From Glycomyces harbinensis (GTDB lineage: Bacteria > Actinomycetota > Actinomycetes > Mycobacteriales > Micromonosporaceae), in assembly GCF_900101745.1 (NCBI RefSeq), contig NZ_FNAD01000017.1, forward strand, positions 62,001-126,000: DNA of 64,000 bases. The letters are read 5' to 3'. A model generated the notes under the pieces. It saw nothing but the letters and a program-made list of their open reading frames with translations. It did no database searches and had not been told where the DNA came from. The first letter of the stretch is position 1; every line of letters begins with the position of its first letter. This document shows, one piece after another, positions 43,245 through 52,252 of this stretch. The position numbers and the translations under genes were made by a program.

Positions 43245-43630
43245 TGCCGCGCTACCTCTCGACCGAGGAACTGATCGATCTCGCGGCAGTGGCCGCAGGA
43301 CCGAACGTCGGCATTCGCGACATCGGATTGCTGGAGTCGGCCGCCGCCCGCCCGCGAACGAACGTGTTCGGAACCGAGGCATACGAATCGGTCCCGGAGA
43401 AGGCTGCGGCGTTGCTGCACTCCATCGTCGCGAACCATCCGCTGGTCGATGGGAACAAGCGTCTCGGGTTCTTGGCCGCAGCGACATTCCTCGAACTCAA
43501 CGGCTTGCGGCTGGACGGCCCCGACGTCATCGAGGACAAGGCTTACGACCTGGTCATCGCCGTCGCCTCCGGCAGCCTGTCCGATGTCGGCGACATCGCC
43601 GAGCAGTGGCAGACACTGCTCTCCGAATGA
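43244..43630 (+). CDS. doc: Doc-family (death-on-curing) toxin
   Basis: A 128-residue Fic-fold protein. The core motif HPLVDGNKRLGFLAA (His65 to Arg73) is the Doc variant of HxFx(D/E)GNKR, and the N-terminal YLSTEELIDLAAVAAG with DIGLLESAAARPRTNVFG matches Doc. Known Doc proteins phosphorylate EF-Tu and halt translation until neutralised by the antitoxin. Length is standard and no key residue is missing, so it looks functional. Start GTG 43244 is translationally coupled to the antitoxin. Confidence 0.9.
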   Translation: MPRYLSTEELIDLAAVAAGPNVGIRDIGLLESAAARPRTNVFGTEAYESVPEKAAALLHSIVANHPLVDGNKRLGFLAAATFLELNGLRLDGPDVIEDKAYDLVIAVASGSLSDVGDIAEQWQTLLSE

Positions 43631-43686
43631 CCGATGCCCAGGCTGCAGCGGCTCGGACCTCGGCTGTGCTCGACTCCTGCGCGCCG

Positions 43687-43723
43687 AGCAAGAGGGGCCC
43701 GGCGACCATCGGTCGCCGGGCCC
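43687..43723. terminator. Bidirectional terminator hairpin (copy 2 of the duplicated element)
   Basis: GGGCCCGGCGACC-ATC-GGTCGCCGGGCCC preceded by GAGCAAGAG, nearly identical to the ileS terminator at 42931-42972. It lies between the convergent toxin and lipoprotein genes. Confidence 0.7.
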
Positions 43724-43738
43724 TACGCTTCGCGTCGC

Positions 43739-44218
43739 TTAGGCGAACGTGCCGCAGATCTTCCAGGCGTCGTCTTCCTTGACGAGGTCGAAGGTCTCGT
43801 CGGTGGTCTCGCCGTCGGCGGTGATCGAGACGTCGACCGAGGCGGTGTCGCCGTCCTCGGTGGCCTCGCCGATCTCGTAGGACATGTCCTCGAACATGGA
43901 CAGCGAGTCGCCGCCCATGTCCATCGCCTCCTGGCGCTCCTCCTCGGACATGCCTTCGAACATGGTGGCCGCCTCCTCGACACCGGACACGTCGTCCGCG
44001 CAGAGGTGCTCCTCCGCGGCTTCCTTCGCCGCCGCGCTGTCGCCCTCGAGGACGGCGTTGACCATGTCCTCGGCGCCGTTGTCGAGGAAGTTCTCCACCG
44101 CGCCGTCGGGCGTGTCGTTGCCGGCGCCGCAGGCGGCCAGCGTCAGGGCGAGGGCGAACGTGCCGCCGGCGAGGACGGTGACGCGGCGGGCGGCGCGGAG
44201 CTTCGTCTGAGTGTGCAT
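43739..44218 (-). CDS. Small acidic lipoprotein (DUF4878-like)
   Basis: A 159-residue lipoprotein with signal peptide (VTVLAGGTFALALTLAAC; lipobox LAAC, acylated Cys at about residue 30) and a mature domain resembling DUF4878/NTF2-like lipoproteins: TPDGAVENFLDNGAEDMVNAVLEGDSAAAKEAAEEHLC and C-terminal VSITADGETTDETFDLVKEDDAWKICG. Paired cysteines (HLC and KIC) may form a disulphide. ATG 44218 is preferred to TTG 44227 for its short upstream GGA. Function unknown; the cell-surface location is a firm inference from the lipobox. Confidence 0.82.
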   Translation of the reverse strand: MHTQTKLRAARRVTVLAGGTFALALTLAACGAGNDTPDGAVENFLDNGAEDMVNAVLEGDSAAAKEAAEEHLCADDVSGVEEAATMFEGMSEEERQEAMDMGGDSLSMFEDMSYEIGEATEDGDTASVDVSITADGETTDETFDLVKEDDAWKICGTFA

Positions 44219-44248
44219 GAGTTCCAATCAAATGGGGGATCCGGTGAC

Positions 44249-44269
44249 GGCCCCGTGGGTAGCGGGGCC
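44249..44269 (-). terminator. Short hairpin between adnB and the lipoprotein gene
   Basis: GGCCCCG / CGGGGCC with a 7-nt loop, about 90 nt downstream of the adnB stop on the minus strand. It could end adnAB transcription or be part of the lipoprotein gene's upstream region. Confidence 0.35.
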
Positions 44270-44359
44270 CGCGGCCGGAACGGGACCGGCCGGTCATCAC
44301 CGTAACGCCGCCGCGCAAACCGGCGGCCAAACCATGCCGAACGCCGCGAGGCGTTCACA

Positions 44360-47300
44360 CTAATCGAGGCCCGGCCACCACGTGTGGTTCGCGCCGACGT
44401 AGTGGAAGGCCGCGCGGACTTCGGACTCGTCGACGCCCTTGAGCCTCGCCCACGCCTTCCGGTAGACCTTCAGCTGGAGCGCCGCGTGCTCGGCCGCCTC
44501 GCCCGTTGGCGGGCGCCCGGTCTTCCAGTCGACGATGTCGTAGCCGCCGCCCTCACGGTGGAAGATCGCGTCGATGCGCCCGCGCACGACCATGCCCTCG
44601 TAGGCGATCACGAACGGGACCTCCTGGGCCGCGATGTCGCGCCGGGCCCACTCGGAGTTCCTGAAGTCCGCCTTGAGCCGGTCCAGGTCGGCCTGGTCGG
44701 CGACGGCGTCGGCCGCGCCGGGCAGGTCCACGGGGTCGAACAGCGTGCCGCCCCCGAAGAACTCCTCCACCCACGCGTGGAACTCCGTGCCCCGCTGCGT
44801 CGCCTGCCGCGGCGGCTGCGGCATCGGGCGCCGCCGCGCCGCCGCGAAGGCCTCCTCGTCGGCGCGCATCGCCATCAGCTGGGAGGTCGACAGCCGCACC
44901 GGCCTCGGGAGCCGCACGACCCCCGACTCGCGCTCGTCGCGCTCGGCCAGCAGCAGCTCGGCCTCCTCGGTCCACTGGCGCGCCTGCGGCCCTCCCTCGT
45001 CGGGCTCGGCCGCCTCCAGCACCAGGCCCGCCGCCTCCGCGAACGCGGCCTGTCGGGAGCCCAAGGGCGCCTTGCTCGGCCACGGCGCCGTGCGCGCCTG
45101 GTCCTCGAGCGGGTTGGACGGCCCCGGGTCGGCCCAGACCGGGGTCTCGGCACCCGCGCTGCCCGCCTCCTGGAGGTACGGCGCCGGCTCCCGCTTGCCC
45201 TGCTTCTCGGCGTCCCACCAGTACCCGCTCGCGAGCAGCGCCCGGCGGGCGCGCGTCAGCGCCACGTACGCCAGGCGGCGCTCCTCGCCGAGGTTCGCCT
45301 GGTGGTCCTCCTTCTTGAACTCCTTGACGGACTTCGCGACCTCCGAGGGGATGCGGGCCTCGTCCAGGCTCAGGACCGGCAGGTTGTCCGCGTCGCCGCG
45401 CAGCGGGTACGGCAGGCGCGAAGCGTCGGTGGCCCAGGTCGAGTCGTGGTTCGTGCTCGGGAGGATCCCCTCGCACAGCCCCGGCACGGCGACGACGTCC
45501 CACTCCAGGCCCTTCGCGGCGTGCACGGTGAGCAGCTGCACGACGCCCCCGGCCGGGTTGGCGCCCTCCACGGTCAGGCCCCGCTCCTGCTCGGCCGCGG
45601 TCTCGAGGTACGAGAGGAAGCCGGGGATGCTCGCCCCGGCCGTGTCGTTCTCGTAGGCCGCGGCCACATCCGTGAACTCGTCCAGGTTCGACAGGTCGCC
45701 GTGGTGGAGCATGACCTCCACGTCCAGGCCCGTATGCGTGATGACGTCGCCGACCACGTCGGGCAGGCTCTGCCCCAGGCGGCCGCGAATCCAGCTCAGC
45801 TCCTCGTGGAGCTGCGCGAACCGCAGCAGCCCCAGCGTCGAATACCGTTCTGCCGGACCGGGATCGGACAGCGCGTCGGCGAGCGACGCCTCCGCCTCCA
45901 CCCCGGCGTCCGGTTCGAAGCCGCGCGAGTCCGGCGCCAGCTCGTGCGCCCGCGCCCACAGCGCCGCGATGTCCCGGGGGCCGATGCGCCACCGGTTCCC
46001 GGCGAGGAGGCGCATGAGCGCGGGGCCGTTCGTGGGATCGGCGGCGGCCCGCAGCATCGCGACGGTCTCGGCCACCTCCGGGAAGTACAGCAGCCCGAGC
46101 GAGCCGACCACCTGCACCGGCAGGCCCGCGTTCGTCAGCGCCCGGTGGAGGGCCGGGATCTGGCGGCGCTTGCGGATGAGGACCGCCGCGGTCTCCTCCT
46201 CGCCGGGCCGCCACACTGCGACCAGCCGGGACGCGATCCAGTCCGCCTCGTCGGCGGCCGAGAGGTGCATCGACGCCTCGACGGCCCCGCGCCCGTGCTC
46301 GTCGTCGAACTTCGCGCCCACCGTCAGCGGCGGGACGTTGCCCACGCGCAGCGGCGCGGACACCGCGTTCGCGACGTCGAGGACCGCCTCGCGGTTGCGC
46401 CACGACTTGGTCAGGTACGCGACCTTCGCGGGTTCGCCGCCGGCGGCGCGGAACTCCACGGGGAAGCGCTGGAGCGTCCCGGCCGAGGCGCCGCGCCACG
46501 AGTAGATCGACTGGTTCGGGTCGCCCACGGCCGTCACCGGGTGCCCGCCGCCGAACAGGTCCCGCAGCAGCGACACCTGGGAGAACGACGTGTCCTGGTA
46601 CTCGTCGAGGAGCACCACCCGCCACCGGTCGCGCTCGGCGCTGATGATCTCGGGCGCGCCCGTGACCAGCTGCGCCGCGAGCGACAGCTGGTCGGCGAAG
46701 TCCATGACCCCCAGCTCGCGCTTGCGCCGCTCCCACGCCTCGACCAGCGGCAGCAGCTGGTCGTACTTGCGCCGCAGCGACGCCAGGCCGCGGAACTCGC
46801 CGTTCAGCGGCTTGCCGTTGGTGCGCTCCTCCAGCTCCTCGTACAGGTCGCGGCCGAAGGCCCGCAGCTCCGACCCCTCGCGAAGGTGCTCCGCGAGCTG
46901 CCCGGCGAGCTGCAGCACGCGCTTGGTGACCTCGTCGATCCCCACGTCGAACTCGGTCATCTCGCCGTCCCACGCGCACACCAGGTCCCGCGCGATCTGC
47001 CAGCGGCCCGTGTCGGTGATGATCCGCGTGCCCGGCTCGATGCCGATGCGCAGCCCGTGCTCGCCGACCAGGTTGCCCGCGTACGCGTTGTAGGTCGAGA
47101 CGGTGGGTTCGCCGTGGAGTTCGGACAGGTCCGGGAGCGACTCGGTGAGCCGCCTGAGCTTGTCGCGGACGCGCGAGGCGAGCTCGGCGGCCGCCTTGCG
47201 GGTGAAGGTGAGGCCGAGGATGTGCTCGGGGCGGGCGACGCGGTTCGCGATGAGCCACACGACGCGGTCGGCCATGGTCGTGGTCTTGCCCGATCCGGCC

Positions 47301-47413
47301 CCCGCGATGACGAGCATCGGGTCCCGGCCCGCCTCGATCACCGCCTCCTGCTCCGGCGTCGGACGGTTCCCGCCGAGCCGGTTGGCCAGCCCGTGCGCAC
47401 TGAAACTACTCAT
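44360..47413 (-). CDS. adnB: Helicase-nuclease subunit AdnB
   Basis: A 1017-residue UvrD/Rep-type SF1A helicase fused to a RecB-like nuclease. Walker A is AGAGSGKTTT (G42-K43-T44), motif Ia LTFTRKAAAELASRV, motif II VVLLDEYQDTS, motif III GDPNQSIYSWRGA, motif V LLTVHAAKGLEWDVV and motif VI AYVALTRARRAL. The C-terminus carries the nuclease site GTEFHAWVEEFF ... VVRGRIDAIF ... YDIVDWKTGRP. AdnAB is the actinobacterial end-resection machine in place of RecBCD. ATG 47413 overlaps the adnA stop by 8 nt. All motor and nuclease residues are intact. Confidence 0.92.
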   Translation of the reverse strand: MSSFSAHGLANRLGGNRPTPEQEAVIEAGRDPMLVIAGAGSGKTTTMADRVVWLIANRVARPEHILGLTFTRKAAAELASRVRDKLRRLTESLPDLSELHGEPTVSTYNAYAGNLVGEHGLRIGIEPGTRIITDTGRWQIARDLVCAWDGEMTEFDVGIDEVTKRVLQLAGQLAEHLREGSELRAFGRDLYEELEERTNGKPLNGEFRGLASLRRKYDQLLPLVEAWERRKRELGVMDFADQLSLAAQLVTGAPEIISAERDRWRVVLLDEYQDTSFSQVSLLRDLFGGGHPVTAVGDPNQSIYSWRGASAGTLQRFPVEFRAAGGEPAKVAYLTKSWRNREAVLDVANAVSAPLRVGNVPPLTVGAKFDDEHGRGAVEASMHLSAADEADWIASRLVAVWRPGEEETAAVLIRKRRQIPALHRALTNAGLPVQVVGSLGLLYFPEVAETVAMLRAAADPTNGPALMRLLAGNRWRIGPRDIAALWARAHELAPDSRGFEPDAGVEAEASLADALSDPGPAERYSTLGLLRFAQLHEELSWIRGRLGQSLPDVVGDVITHTGLDVEVMLHHGDLSNLDEFTDVAAAYENDTAGASIPGFLSYLETAAEQERGLTVEGANPAGGVVQLLTVHAAKGLEWDVVAVPGLCEGILPSTNHDSTWATDASRLPYPLRGDADNLPVLSLDEARIPSEVAKSVKEFKKEDHQANLGEERRLAYVALTRARRALLASGYWWDAEKQGKREPAPYLQEAGSAGAETPVWADPGPSNPLEDQARTAPWPSKAPLGSRQAAFAEAAGLVLEAAEPDEGGPQARQWTEEAELLLAERDERESGVVRLPRPVRLSTSQLMAMRADEEAFAAARRRPMPQPPRQATQRGTEFHAWVEEFFGGGTLFDPVDLPGAADAVADQADLDRLKADFRNSEWARRDIAAQEVPFVIAYEGMVVRGRIDAIFHREGGGYDIVDWKTGRPPTGEAAEHAALQLKVYRKAWARLKGVDESEVRAAFHYVGANHTWWPGLD

Positions 47414-50400
47414 CGGTGACCTGCCGTCCCTCGTCCGCGATCGGGCAGCACTGCCTGACCTTGCAGGTCGAGCACTTGCTGGTGCTCCGAGCCTCGAACT
47501 CGGCCCCCGCCATGCGGTCGGCCGCGTCCGCCACCGCCTCGCGCGCCCAGTCGGGGTTCTCGCCCTCGCCGAGCGGACCCTGCTCGACGACGCGGATCGA
47601 CTTCCGGTCGATGTTCGGGTAGACCAGTTCGGCGCCGCCCGCCTCGCTGCCCTCCTCGAAGGCCCCCTCGGTGACGGCGAGCTGGTACGCGCCCAACTGG
47701 GCGTGCGTCTTCGCCTCGTCGGCCCTCGGCGCGTGCTTCCCGGTCTTGAGGTCCACCACGTACAGCCGTCCGTCAGCGTCGCGTTCGAGCCGGTCGATCT
47801 GGCCGGACATGACGACCTCGACCCCGGGCGGGCCGACCTCCAGCTTCACGCGGAACGAGCGCTCCGCGCCCAACAGCTCCCGGCGGTTGGCGCTGAGCCA
47901 CGCCGTGAACCGCTCGACCGCGCCCGCGACGCGGCGGCGCTGCTGCTCGGCGTGCCAGGGCGCTTCGAACGGCAGCCGGTCGAAGTGCTCGCCGACGACG
48001 CGCTCCATGACCTCGGCCGGATCCGCCGAAGGGTCGACCGTGACGGCCTCGGCGGCGGCGTGCAGGAGCGTGCCGAGATGGCGGGGGAGGAGGTCGCCGG
48101 CGTCGGCGCCGTTGGACTCCAGCACCCACCGCAGCCCGCACTGCTGGGTCATCTCCACTTGGGACGGCGAGATCCTGATCGTCTCGCCCGCGAGGGCCAG
48201 CGCGCGCTCGTCGGAGAGTTCGGCGAGGCCCCACCAGCGGGCGGGGTCGGCCCCGGGCACGCCCTCGGCGGCGAGCCGCCGCAGGCCGGCCGCGGCCGCG
48301 TCGCGTTCGAGGTGCCCGGAGTCCACGACGGCCTCGCGCAGCCGTGCGGTGAGCGACGCGAGGCTCAGCGGCCTGCCGCGCCGGGGCGCGGCGACCGGCT
48401 CGATCCCCAGTTCGCCGCAGAACCGGCTGGGCTGGGCGTCGTCGGAGTCGACGGCGGTGACCAGGAGCCGCACGCGGGCGCGCGTGCAGGCGTTGTAGAA
48501 GAGCCGCCGCTCCTCGTCGAGGAGCTGGGCGACCTGGTCGACGTCGGCGCGGCCGTCGAGGACGTCGACCAGCGCCTCGGCGCCCAGGAGCGAACCGCGC
48601 GGGCGCAGATTGGGCCAGGACCCTTCCTGGGCCCCGGCGACGATGACGAAGTCCCAGCGGCGCCCGTGGGCGGCGTGGGCCGTGGTGAGGGTGACGGCGT
48701 CGCCGAGTTCGGCTCGGGCCGAGAGGAAGTCGCCGGGCAGCTGCTGGTGGAGGACGTGCTCGCAGAAGACGTCGGCGCCCGCGCCGGGCTGCTTGAGCTC
48801 GTAGTCGGCGGCGAGGTCGAACAGGGCGATGACGGCGTCGAGTTCGGCGTCGGCCCGCTGGGCCCGGCGGTCCGAGGACAGGGCGCGGCGCCGCAGACGC
48901 TCGCCGAGGCCGGAAGCCTCCCAGACCGTCCACAGCGTCTCGGTGATCCCGCCGGGCTCCCGCGCGGCCGCGAAGAGCGCGTCGAGGCGCCGCGCGGGCT
49001 CGGCCCAGTCCTCCTCGGGGAGCGCCGCGATCCGGTCGGGGTCGGCGAGCGACTCCACGAGCAGGTCGGATCCGGGGGAGAAGTCGTCGGCGGCGACGGC
49101 GAGGCGCCGCAGCTCCTGGCGCAGGCGCCGTTCGGCGAACGGGTCGGCGCCGCCGAACGGGGAGTGCAGGAGTCCGGCCGCGGTGGTCTCGTCGAGCCGC
49201 TCGGGGTGGCGCCCGACCAGGACCACCCGCAGGAGGTCGCGCACCGTGGGGTGGGCGGGCAGCGGCACGTCGTCGGCGGCCTGCCTGGTGGGCACGCCCG
49301 CGTGCTGCATGGCTCGGCGCAGGTGCGGGATCGCCGAGGCCGACTTGACGACGACGGCCATGTCGCCGTAGGGGATTCCGTCGAGCAGGTGCGAGCGGCG
49401 AGCGATGTCGGCGAGGTAGACCGCCTCGCGCGTCGGCGACGGCAGGTACACGACGTCGGCGCGGCCCGGCTCCTCCGATGCGGTGCCGCGCCGGCGGTCC
49501 TTGTCGGTGCCGCGCAGCCGCCGCGACAGGACGGTGGTGGCCTCGAGCGGCGCGAGCGCGACCGTGTGGGTGTCGTTCAGCTGCACGACGGGCGCCTCCG
49601 CGCCGCCGGGGGTGAGGAACCGGTTGGGGAAGTCGCGCACCGATTCGGGGTCGCCGCCCTGGTAGCCGAACACGGCCGCGTCGGGCGTCCCGGCCGCGAC
49701 GAGGTTCCCGCCGCCGCCCGCGAGGAGGTCCAGCAGCGCCAGGTGCGCCGGCGTGGCGTCCTGGAGGTCGTCGACGAACACCCAAGCGGGCCTGGGGAAC
49801 AGGCTCGGGTCGCGCCGGAGCGCCGCGACGGCGGCGCGCACGATCTCGGCGGAGTCGTACAGGGCGCTCGACATCGACTGGATCGCGAGCGTGGTCACGT
49901 ACCGGTCGTAGAAGCGGGCGGCGGCCGACCACGCGGGCCGGTCGTGCTCGGCGCCGAGCGAGGCCAGCCCCGGCCCGCTCAGTCCGCGCTCCCCGCAGCG
50001 CAGGACGAGGTCGCGCAGCTGCTGCGCGAACGCGTAGGTCTGCACCGCCTCGTCGAAGCCCTCGGGCCAGTCGAAGTCCTCGCCTTCGAGCATGGAGCGG
50101 ATGAGCGCGTCGGCCTCGGGGCCGGTGAGCAGCCGCGGCTCGTCGCGGCCCTGCGCCGCGGCGGCGGACCGCAGGATCGCGAACGCGAAGGCGGGGAAGG
50201 TGAACACGCCGATCTCGGCGGCCGAGTAGGGGGCGGTGGCGGCGTTGAGGCGCCAGCGCAGGTGGGCGGTGTCCTGGCGGCGCAGCCCGAACACCAGGAT
50301 CGAGGCGGGGTCGGCCCCGGCCGCGACCTTCGCTCCCGCGGCCCGCACGAGCGATTCGGTCTTCCCGGTCTGCGGCCCGCCGCGAACCAGGAGCGGCCCG

Positions 50401-50504
50401 GAGGCGTGTTCGACCACCGTCCGCTGCGCGGGGTCGAGTTCGAACTCGGACGCCTCGGCGGGCGGATCGATCAACTCGTACCGGAGGTCTGACACGGTGC
50501 CCAT
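47406..50504 (-). CDS. adnA: Helicase-nuclease subunit AdnA
   Basis: A 1032-residue partner of AdnB. Walker A is VRGGPQTGKTES (G47-K48-T49), but motif II reads VFVDDLQDATP, so the usual DExx Glu is Asp. TTAHAAHGRRWDFVIVAG is a degenerate motif V and FYNACTRARVRLLV motif VI. The nuclease domain retains HLGTLLHAAAEAV, VVMSGQIDRL and YVVDLKTGKHAP. Cysteines in QCGLRWVLE and CSTCKVRQCCP match an AddB/AdnA-type iron-sulphur staple. The motor is therefore probably weaker than AdnB's. ATG 50504 was chosen; it has no clear ribosome binding site, and an in-frame GTG three codons later is possible. Confidence 0.9.
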   Translation of the reverse strand: MGTVSDLRYELIDPPAEASEFELDPAQRTVVEHASGPLLVRGGPQTGKTESLVRAAGAKVAAGADPASILVFGLRRQDTAHLRWRLNAATAPYSAAEIGVFTFPAFAFAILRSAAAAQGRDEPRLLTGPEADALIRSMLEGEDFDWPEGFDEAVQTYAFAQQLRDLVLRCGERGLSGPGLASLGAEHDRPAWSAAARFYDRYVTTLAIQSMSSALYDSAEIVRAAVAALRRDPSLFPRPAWVFVDDLQDATPAHLALLDLLAGGGGNLVAAGTPDAAVFGYQGGDPESVRDFPNRFLTPGGAEAPVVQLNDTHTVALAPLEATTVLSRRLRGTDKDRRRGTASEEPGRADVVYLPSPTREAVYLADIARRSHLLDGIPYGDMAVVVKSASAIPHLRRAMQHAGVPTRQAADDVPLPAHPTVRDLLRVVLVGRHPERLDETTAAGLLHSPFGGADPFAERRLRQELRRLAVAADDFSPGSDLLVESLADPDRIAALPEEDWAEPARRLDALFAAAREPGGITETLWTVWEASGLGERLRRRALSSDRRAQRADAELDAVIALFDLAADYELKQPGAGADVFCEHVLHQQLPGDFLSARAELGDAVTLTTAHAAHGRRWDFVIVAGAQEGSWPNLRPRGSLLGAEALVDVLDGRADVDQVAQLLDEERRLFYNACTRARVRLLVTAVDSDDAQPSRFCGELGIEPVAAPRRGRPLSLASLTARLREAVVDSGHLERDAAAAGLRRLAAEGVPGADPARWWGLAELSDERALALAGETIRISPSQVEMTQQCGLRWVLESNGADAGDLLPRHLGTLLHAAAEAVTVDPSADPAEVMERVVGEHFDRLPFEAPWHAEQQRRRVAGAVERFTAWLSANRRELLGAERSFRVKLEVGPPGVEVVMSGQIDRLERDADGRLYVVDLKTGKHAPRADEAKTHAQLGAYQLAVTEGAFEEGSEAGGAELVYPNIDRKSIRVVEQGPLGEGENPDWAREAVADAADRMAGAEFEARSTSKCSTCKVRQCCPIADEGRQVTDE

Positions 50505-50560
50505 GAAATCACAGCGAAGCACGGGGGTATGACAATCCCGCCCCGGTGAGGCGAACGGAC

Positions 50561-50596
50561 GGCGCCGCCGGTCCGGGGTGTCGGACCGGCGGCGCC
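50561..50596 (-). terminator. Terminator of the ABC exporter operon
   Basis: Perfect 15-bp inverted repeat with a GGGTGT loop, just after the permease stop on the minus strand and upstream of adnA. Confidence 0.7.
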
Positions 50597-50611
50597 TGGT
50601 TTCCTTGAGTG

Positions 50612-52252
50612 TCAGCTGAAGTGGAGGTCCCTGCGCCGGATGCCGACGTAGCCGAGGATCGCGAGCCCCGCCGCGACCGCGGTCAGTGCGGCGACCGCCG
50701 GCCAGTCCATGTCCTCCAGCGGGTATTCGGCGACGTGCTTGAACGGCGATCCCTTCCCGACCCACTCGGGCATGCCCTCGATGATCGAGCCGAAGTAGCC
50801 GATGACGAACACGTACAGCCACAGCAGCCACCGCAGTGCGCCGAATCTCGGCACCCAGCCGAGCAGGGCGAACGCGGCCGCGATCACGACCCATACGGCG
50901 GGCAGGTAGTTCAGTGAGGCGAGCGTGAGCTTCCCGAACGTGTCCCAGCCCAGGGAGGCGGCCCCGATCAGCGCCAGCGTGAGCCCGCCGACCAGCGTAC
51001 CGACCGTGCCGTTCACCATCGCGGCAACGAAGTACGAACCGGGCCAGCCGGAGCGGGCGACGGGCGAGGAGCCGAGCAGTTCGCCCCGGCCGCCCGTCTC
51101 CTCCTTGCGGGCGCGGCCGATGACCAGCAGCGCGAAGATCAGGGCGATGTACGCCTGCACCTGGGTCACGGTGACCGCGAACGAGTCCTCGGGAGGCGCG
51201 GAGCTGCCTCGGGTGAATACTTCCTGCTGCGTTTCCGACATGCTGTCCAGGAACTGGTCGGCGCTGCCGATGACCGATCCGTAGGCGAGGCCCAGCAGCA
51301 GCATGCTGATGACCGCCGTCCAGAGCATGCCCTTGGTGAGGCGGAAGGTCAGGGCCGTCGCCGAGCGCAGACCCGGTTTCGCGAAGGCGCGGCCGGGCCT
51401 GGTCGTCAGCATCCCCGCGCCGAAGTCGCGCTTGGCGACCAGCGCGAAGGCGAGCCACGCCAGCGCCGCCGAGACCGCGGCGGCGAAGACGAGCGGCCAC
51501 CAGCGCTGTTCGGGCGTGTAGACGTAGGTCAGCTCGGGCCAGCCGATCGGGGAGAGCCAGGAGAGCCAGCTCCCCTCGGCGTAGCCGGCCCCGGCCATGA
51601 GGAAGGCGAAGCCGAGGACGGCGAACGCCAGGCCGTTGGCCGTGGAGCTGTAGGCGGCGAGCTGGGAGCACACCGCGGTGATGGCCGCGAAACTGATGCC
51701 GGTGGCCGTGAAGGTCGATCCGTACAGGACCGCCTGGCTGGACTCGGTGCCCTCGAGCCCCATGACCGACAGCGTGATCAAGGCGCCCAGGGCCACGGCG
51801 GCGATGAGCGACAGCAGGAGCGCCGCGGCCAGGTCGGCGCGGCGTCCGACCGGCAGGGAGCGGACCACCTCCGAGCGGGAGGTCTCCTCGTCGGCGCGGG
51901 TGAGCCTGGTGACGAGCAGGATGAACATGACGCCGGTGACGGCGAGCGACCACATCAGTATCTGGTGGGCGAACATCGCGCCGACCGATTCGCCGTACGC
52001 GTCGATGTACTGCGAGGGCCCGGTCATGAACCGCATCGCGGGAGTGTCGAGCAGTGCCGCGCCTTCTGCGCGAGCGGCCGCGTCGGGGTAGAGCTCTGGC
52101 AGGGAGACCGCCATGAGCGCGCTGAAGGCGAACATGCCGCCGAGCCAGCCGATCAGGAAGATCCGGGTCCGGCGCAGGTAGAACCGCAGGAGCTTGCCGG
52201 TGCCGGCGAGCGTGCCCAGGCCGTCTTCGATCTCCGCCGCCGCGGTGGTCAT
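50612..52252 (-). CDS. ABC-2-type exporter permease
   Basis: A 546-residue integral membrane protein with about twelve predicted helices in two halves, for example FLIGWLGGMFAFSALMAV, LAVTGVMFILLVTRL, LLLSLIAAVALGALITL, and in the second half AVISMLLLGLAYGSVIG, ALIFALLVIGRA and AVWVVIAAAFALLGW. A TRADEETSRSEVVRSLPVGRRA loop after the third helix and RKEETGGRGELLGSSPVAR in the second half are repeats typical of TetAB/PilI-like exporters of actinobacteria. It pairs with the ATPase encoded just upstream (ATGA overlap). Substrate unknown; drug or antibiotic-like efflux is the usual role. Confidence 0.88.
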   Translation of the reverse strand: MTTAAAEIEDGLGTLAGTGKLLRFYLRRTRIFLIGWLGGMFAFSALMAVSLPELYPDAAARAEGAALLDTPAMRFMTGPSQYIDAYGESVGAMFAHQILMWSLAVTGVMFILLVTRLTRADEETSRSEVVRSLPVGRRADLAAALLLSLIAAVALGALITLSVMGLEGTESSQAVLYGSTFTATGISFAAITAVCSQLAAYSSTANGLAFAVLGFAFLMAGAGYAEGSWLSWLSPIGWPELTYVYTPEQRWWPLVFAAAVSAALAWLAFALVAKRDFGAGMLTTRPGRAFAKPGLRSATALTFRLTKGMLWTAVISMLLLGLAYGSVIGSADQFLDSMSETQQEVFTRGSSAPPEDSFAVTVTQVQAYIALIFALLVIGRARKEETGGRGELLGSSPVARSGWPGSYFVAAMVNGTVGTLVGGLTLALIGAASLGWDTFGKLTLASLNYLPAVWVVIAAAFALLGWVPRFGALRWLLWLYVFVIGYFGSIIEGMPEWVGKGSPFKHVAEYPLEDMDWPAVAALTAVAAGLAILGYVGIRRRDLHFS

